Positions 62,050-64,000 of a DNA stretch of 64,000 nucleotides are shown here, piece by piece; the stretch's first letter is position 1; each line of letters starts with the position of its first letter. Origin of the DNA: Azospirillum picis. GTDB lineage: Bacteria; Pseudomonadota; Alphaproteobacteria; Azospirillales; Azospirillaceae. The position numbers were made by a program, and so were the translations under genes. The stretch lies in contig NZ_JAGINO010000005.1 of the NCBI RefSeq assembly GCF_017876115.1, forward strand, positions 1 to 64,000, read 5' to 3'. The notes under the pieces are model-generated. The model made no database searches. It was given only the letters and a program-made list of their open reading frames with translations, and was not told the DNA's origin.

Positions 62050-62895
62050 TCAGTGCCAGGCTTCCTTGATCAGGCCCGGGATCTTCGAGGCGTCGACATT
62101 CTTCGACTTAAGGTAGGCGGCGAACACCTGGTCGGGGACGCCCTCGGCATAGAGTGTCTTGAGCTGCGCATCCAGCCAGTCGCGGAAGGCCGGGTTTTCC
62201 TCCTTGCGCAGACCGACGCTGGTCGCCACCGGCTCAACCGGTTCCGGCAGGATGACCTTGCCCAGACGCAGGCGGGTCTGCTGGACGACGAGGGCCGGAT
62301 GGAACTGCACCGCGACGTCGATGCGCTTGGCCGCGAAGGCGGCGATGGTCTCGTCGTTGTTGGAGAAGCGATTGATGGCCGCCGACTTCACCATCGCCGT
62401 CACGTTCTTGTCGAGCGAGGTGCCGAGCGTGACGCCGATGCGCAGTCCCGGCTTGTCGATGTCCGACCAGGCCTTGATGTCGGAGTCACCGGCGACCAGC
62501 GCGCCCATGGCGTAGTAGAACAGCGGCGCCTCGGGGAAGTCGATGGCCTTGCGGCGCTCCTCGGTCGGATCGAGGACGAACATCAGGTCGATCTGGTCGG
62601 CCTGGAGCGCACCCACGGCATTCGCCCAGGTGGTCTCCACCGGAACCAGGGTGGCGCCGAGGCTGGCGGCCAGCCGCTGCCCCATCGCCACGCCGACGCC
62701 GGTCCAGGTCTCGGTCATCGGGTCCTTGAAGAACCAGGGCTCGGCCGATGTCACGCCGATGCGCAGGCGCTTGCTGGCCTTGACCGTGTCGAGAGTGGAT
62801 GGCGAAGCGGCGAGGGCTGGCAGCGTCGGCAACGCCGACAGGCCGAAAGCGGTGCCGGCGGCGAGGCCGAGCAGGGTCCTGCGGTCGATGGTCAT
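62050..62895 (-). CDS. ABC transporter binding protein (polar amino acid type)
   Basis: The 281-aa protein starts MTIDRRTLLGLAAGTA with a twin-arginine signal and cleavage near ALAA. The binding domain follows the PAAT pattern: LRIGVTSAEPWFF, WTGVGVAMGQRLAASLG and LQADQIDLMFVLDPTEERR, the last being the typical amino-acid-binding loop. GAGGAGG lies upstream of the ATG, chosen over 62958. Substrate probably a polar or D-amino acid, given the downstream class IV aminotransferase gene. Confidence 0.93.
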   Translation of the reverse strand: MTIDRRTLLGLAAGTAFGLSALPTLPALAASPSTLDTVKASKRLRIGVTSAEPWFFKDPMTETWTGVGVAMGQRLAASLGATLVPVETTWANAVGALQADQIDLMFVLDPTEERRKAIDFPEAPLFYYAMGALVAGDSDIKAWSDIDKPGLRIGVTLGTSLDKNVTAMVKSAAINRFSNNDETIAAFAAKRIDVAVQFHPALVVQQTRLRLGKVILPEPVEPVATSVGLRKEENPAFRDWLDAQLKTLYAEGVPDQVFAAYLKSKNVDASKIPGLIKEAWH

Positions 62896-62954
62896 CGTGA
62901 GCCTCCTCTGTCCTTGCGTTGTCTTTTTGTGTTCCCTGGCCGGACCGTCAGCCT

Positions 62955-63668
62955 TCAAGCCGTGCCCGCCGACGCCGGCCGGCCACGCAGGAAGTCCTCG
63001 GTCTGCCTGCCGCCACGCGCCATGTGGTCGGCGATCTCGGCCTTCAGCGCCTCGATATCGTCAGCGAGCGCCATCTCCACATAGCGGTCGTGGCCCTCGC
63101 GGCGGGGACCACGGATGCCATGCGCGCGGTGGTGTGCCGCCCAGTAGAGTTGCAGGCGCCCGCGGATGCTCTCCCAGGTCCGGATCAGCAGCTTGTGCCC
63201 CGTCGCCTCGTAGACGAAGCCGTGCAACTGCAGCTCGGCGATGATGCTGGCCGCGTCGTCCTGGGCGTCGATGCAGGCGGTGAGCGCGTCGTGGCGGGCG
63301 ACGAGTTCACGGCGGAACGCCTGGTCCCGGCGCGCCCAGATCTGCTCGAACGCGAAGATCTCCAGGGTGACGCGCATGGAGTAGATCTCGCGCACGTCGT
63401 CGACGGACAGGTCGACGACATGGGTTCCGGTGTAGGGCACGGCGACCAGCAGCCCTTCGTCGATCAACTGCCGCATGGCCTCGCGCAGCGGCCCCCGGCT
63501 GACGCCGAACTGTTCGGCAAGCGCGGTTTCGATGACCTGGGCACCCGGCTCGATGTTCCCGTTCAGGATCGCGGCCCGCAGCGCGTCCGCGATGTGGGCG
63601 CGGAAGGTCGCCTTCGGCACGCGTGCCACGACCGATCCGCCAGCCCTGCCCTTTGCCTCGACGGTCAT
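62955..63668 (-). CDS. GntR-family regulator (FCD/VanR type)
   Basis: The 237-aa protein has an N-terminal winged helix-turn-helix (VIETALAEQFGVSRGPLREAMRQLIDEG, about 46-73) and a C-terminal helical FCD domain (VDDVREIYSMRVTLEIFAFEQI, then HGFVYEATGHKLLI) with likely metal-ligand histidines. It heads the leftward transport operon, 59 bases upstream of the binding-protein gene, and probably represses it from the palindrome at 63690. GGCGAGGGC lies just upstream of its start. Confidence 0.9.
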   Translation of the reverse strand: MTVEAKGRAGGSVVARVPKATFRAHIADALRAAILNGNIEPGAQVIETALAEQFGVSRGPLREAMRQLIDEGLLVAVPYTGTHVVDLSVDDVREIYSMRVTLEIFAFEQIWARRDQAFRRELVARHDALTACIDAQDDAASIIAELQLHGFVYEATGHKLLIRTWESIRGRLQLYWAAHHRAHGIRGPRREGHDRYVEMALADDIEALKAEIADHMARGGRQTEDFLRGRPASAGTA

Positions 63669-63689
63669 GCGCCCTCGCCGTCAATAATC

Positions 63690-63703
63690 GATTGTCGACA
63701 ATC
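63690..63703. promoter_or_regulatory. GntR (FCD-type) operator palindrome
   Basis: GATTGTCGACAATC is a perfect 14-bp palindrome with the TNGT-ACNA core of VanR/FadR-type GntR operators. It is 22 bases before the GntR gene start, in its promoter region, so autoregulation is likely. The rest of 63669-63827 shows no gene. Confidence 0.7.
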
Positions 63704-63827
63704 TGCGCCGAAGCAACGGCCAAGTCAATCGAGGATGTTTCGGTGGCGAAGTAAAATGGTCCGGCGGCGGTCCGGAACGCGGCGACGGTCCGTGAGGATC
63801 GTCCGCGTCCCGGACTGTCCAAGCCGG

Positions 63828-64000
63828 TCAGACCGTGCTGACGCGCCGGCAGCGGCGCTTCAGCAGCGCTTCGGCCTCGTCGATCCTGTCGGCATCAACA
63901 TCGAAGCTGCGTTCGTCGAGCAGCACGCCGTCGGAGTTGTACAGGCGGACCTGCACCCCTTCGGCGGTCGCCTCGACGGTCGCATCCAGCACGCCGTCAC
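63828..64000 (-). CDS. Hypothetical protein, 3' end only
   Basis: A reading frame enters from the right edge and ends at the stop 63828-63830. The visible 56 residues begin DGVLDATVEATAEGVQVRLY and end ALLKRRCRRVSTV. The first half looks like a beta-strand-rich segment; the last 15 residues are basic. Not recognised; the start is beyond the window. Confidence 0.6.
   Translation of the reverse strand, partial: DGVLDATVEATAEGVQVRLYNSDGVLLDERSFDVDADRIDEAEALLKRRCRRVSTV

Noticed and set aside
1-64000. Search by eye for tRNA, rRNA and riboswitch signatures
   Set aside because: None recognised. A tRNAscan-SE and Infernal scan would be decisive; a hit would overturn this.

Overview
The window reads as one 64-kb stretch of a GC-rich alphaproteobacterial replicon. 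Gene content and style (TRAP and ABC transport operons with dedicated regulators, GABA and polyamine catabolism, an SPOR-domain lytic transglycosylase, third codon positions almost all G or C, palindromic GC-rich intergenic repeats) suggest a Rhodospirillales member such as Azospirillum. That assignment is inference from style; no rRNA or other marker gene is present. I see no tRNA, rRNA, CRISPR array, integrase or transposase, so this is ordinary chromosome or chromid rather than an obvious genomic island.

Layout. (1) 191-6422: a TRAP transporter operon (binding protein, ribokinase-type kinase, DapA-fold lyase, small and large permeases) read leftward from a divergent LacI-type regulator, with two LacI-like operators in the shared promoter region. 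(2) 6654-18007: an alpha-2-macroglobulin-like protein that lacks its thioester, a class I/II aminotransferase, two small hypothetical genes, an SLC13-type symporter and an AsmA-family protein, all leftward. (3) 18233-21032: three rightward genes of unknown function. (4) 21061-31534: a DMT exporter, then a GABA/polyamine module: CoA-transferase, gabT and gabD leftward, a divergent XRE-cupin regulator, and a leftward ABC operon of the potABCD type. (5) 31892-43282: an orphan TRAP binding protein, a diguanylate cyclase, a zinc metallopeptidase, glgX, oxyR with divergent catalase, a small hypothetical gene and a lytic transglycosylase. (6) 43301-56828: a LysR regulator divergent from a ten-gene rightward cluster built around an oligopeptide-type ABC transporter, three different amide or peptide hydrolases, a class II aldolase, a ketopantoate-reductase-like enzyme and an exporter. 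(7) 56856-63668: leftward GntR-led operon with a polar amino-acid ABC transporter, an unusual class IV aminotransferase and a ClC channel. A truncated gene runs off the right end.

The recurring plan is a catabolic or transport operon with an adjacent regulator and a visible palindrome in the promoter region: LacI at 5231, XRE-cupin at 26246, LysR at 44356-44403, GntR at 63690. A family of GC-rich inverted-repeat elements (about 80-130 bp) occupies many intergenic gaps inside these operons. Some copies have changed stem sequences but kept base pairing.

Most interesting for follow-up: the uncharacterised trio 18233-21032; the three-hydrolase ABC cluster 44620-56828; the TRAP/ribokinase/DapA-like cluster with an altered lyase motif; the thioester-less macroglobulin; the class IV aminotransferase lacking the expected PLP lysine and glutamate; the covarying repeat family; and a structured 445-bp gap (32984-33428) that may encode a small RNA.
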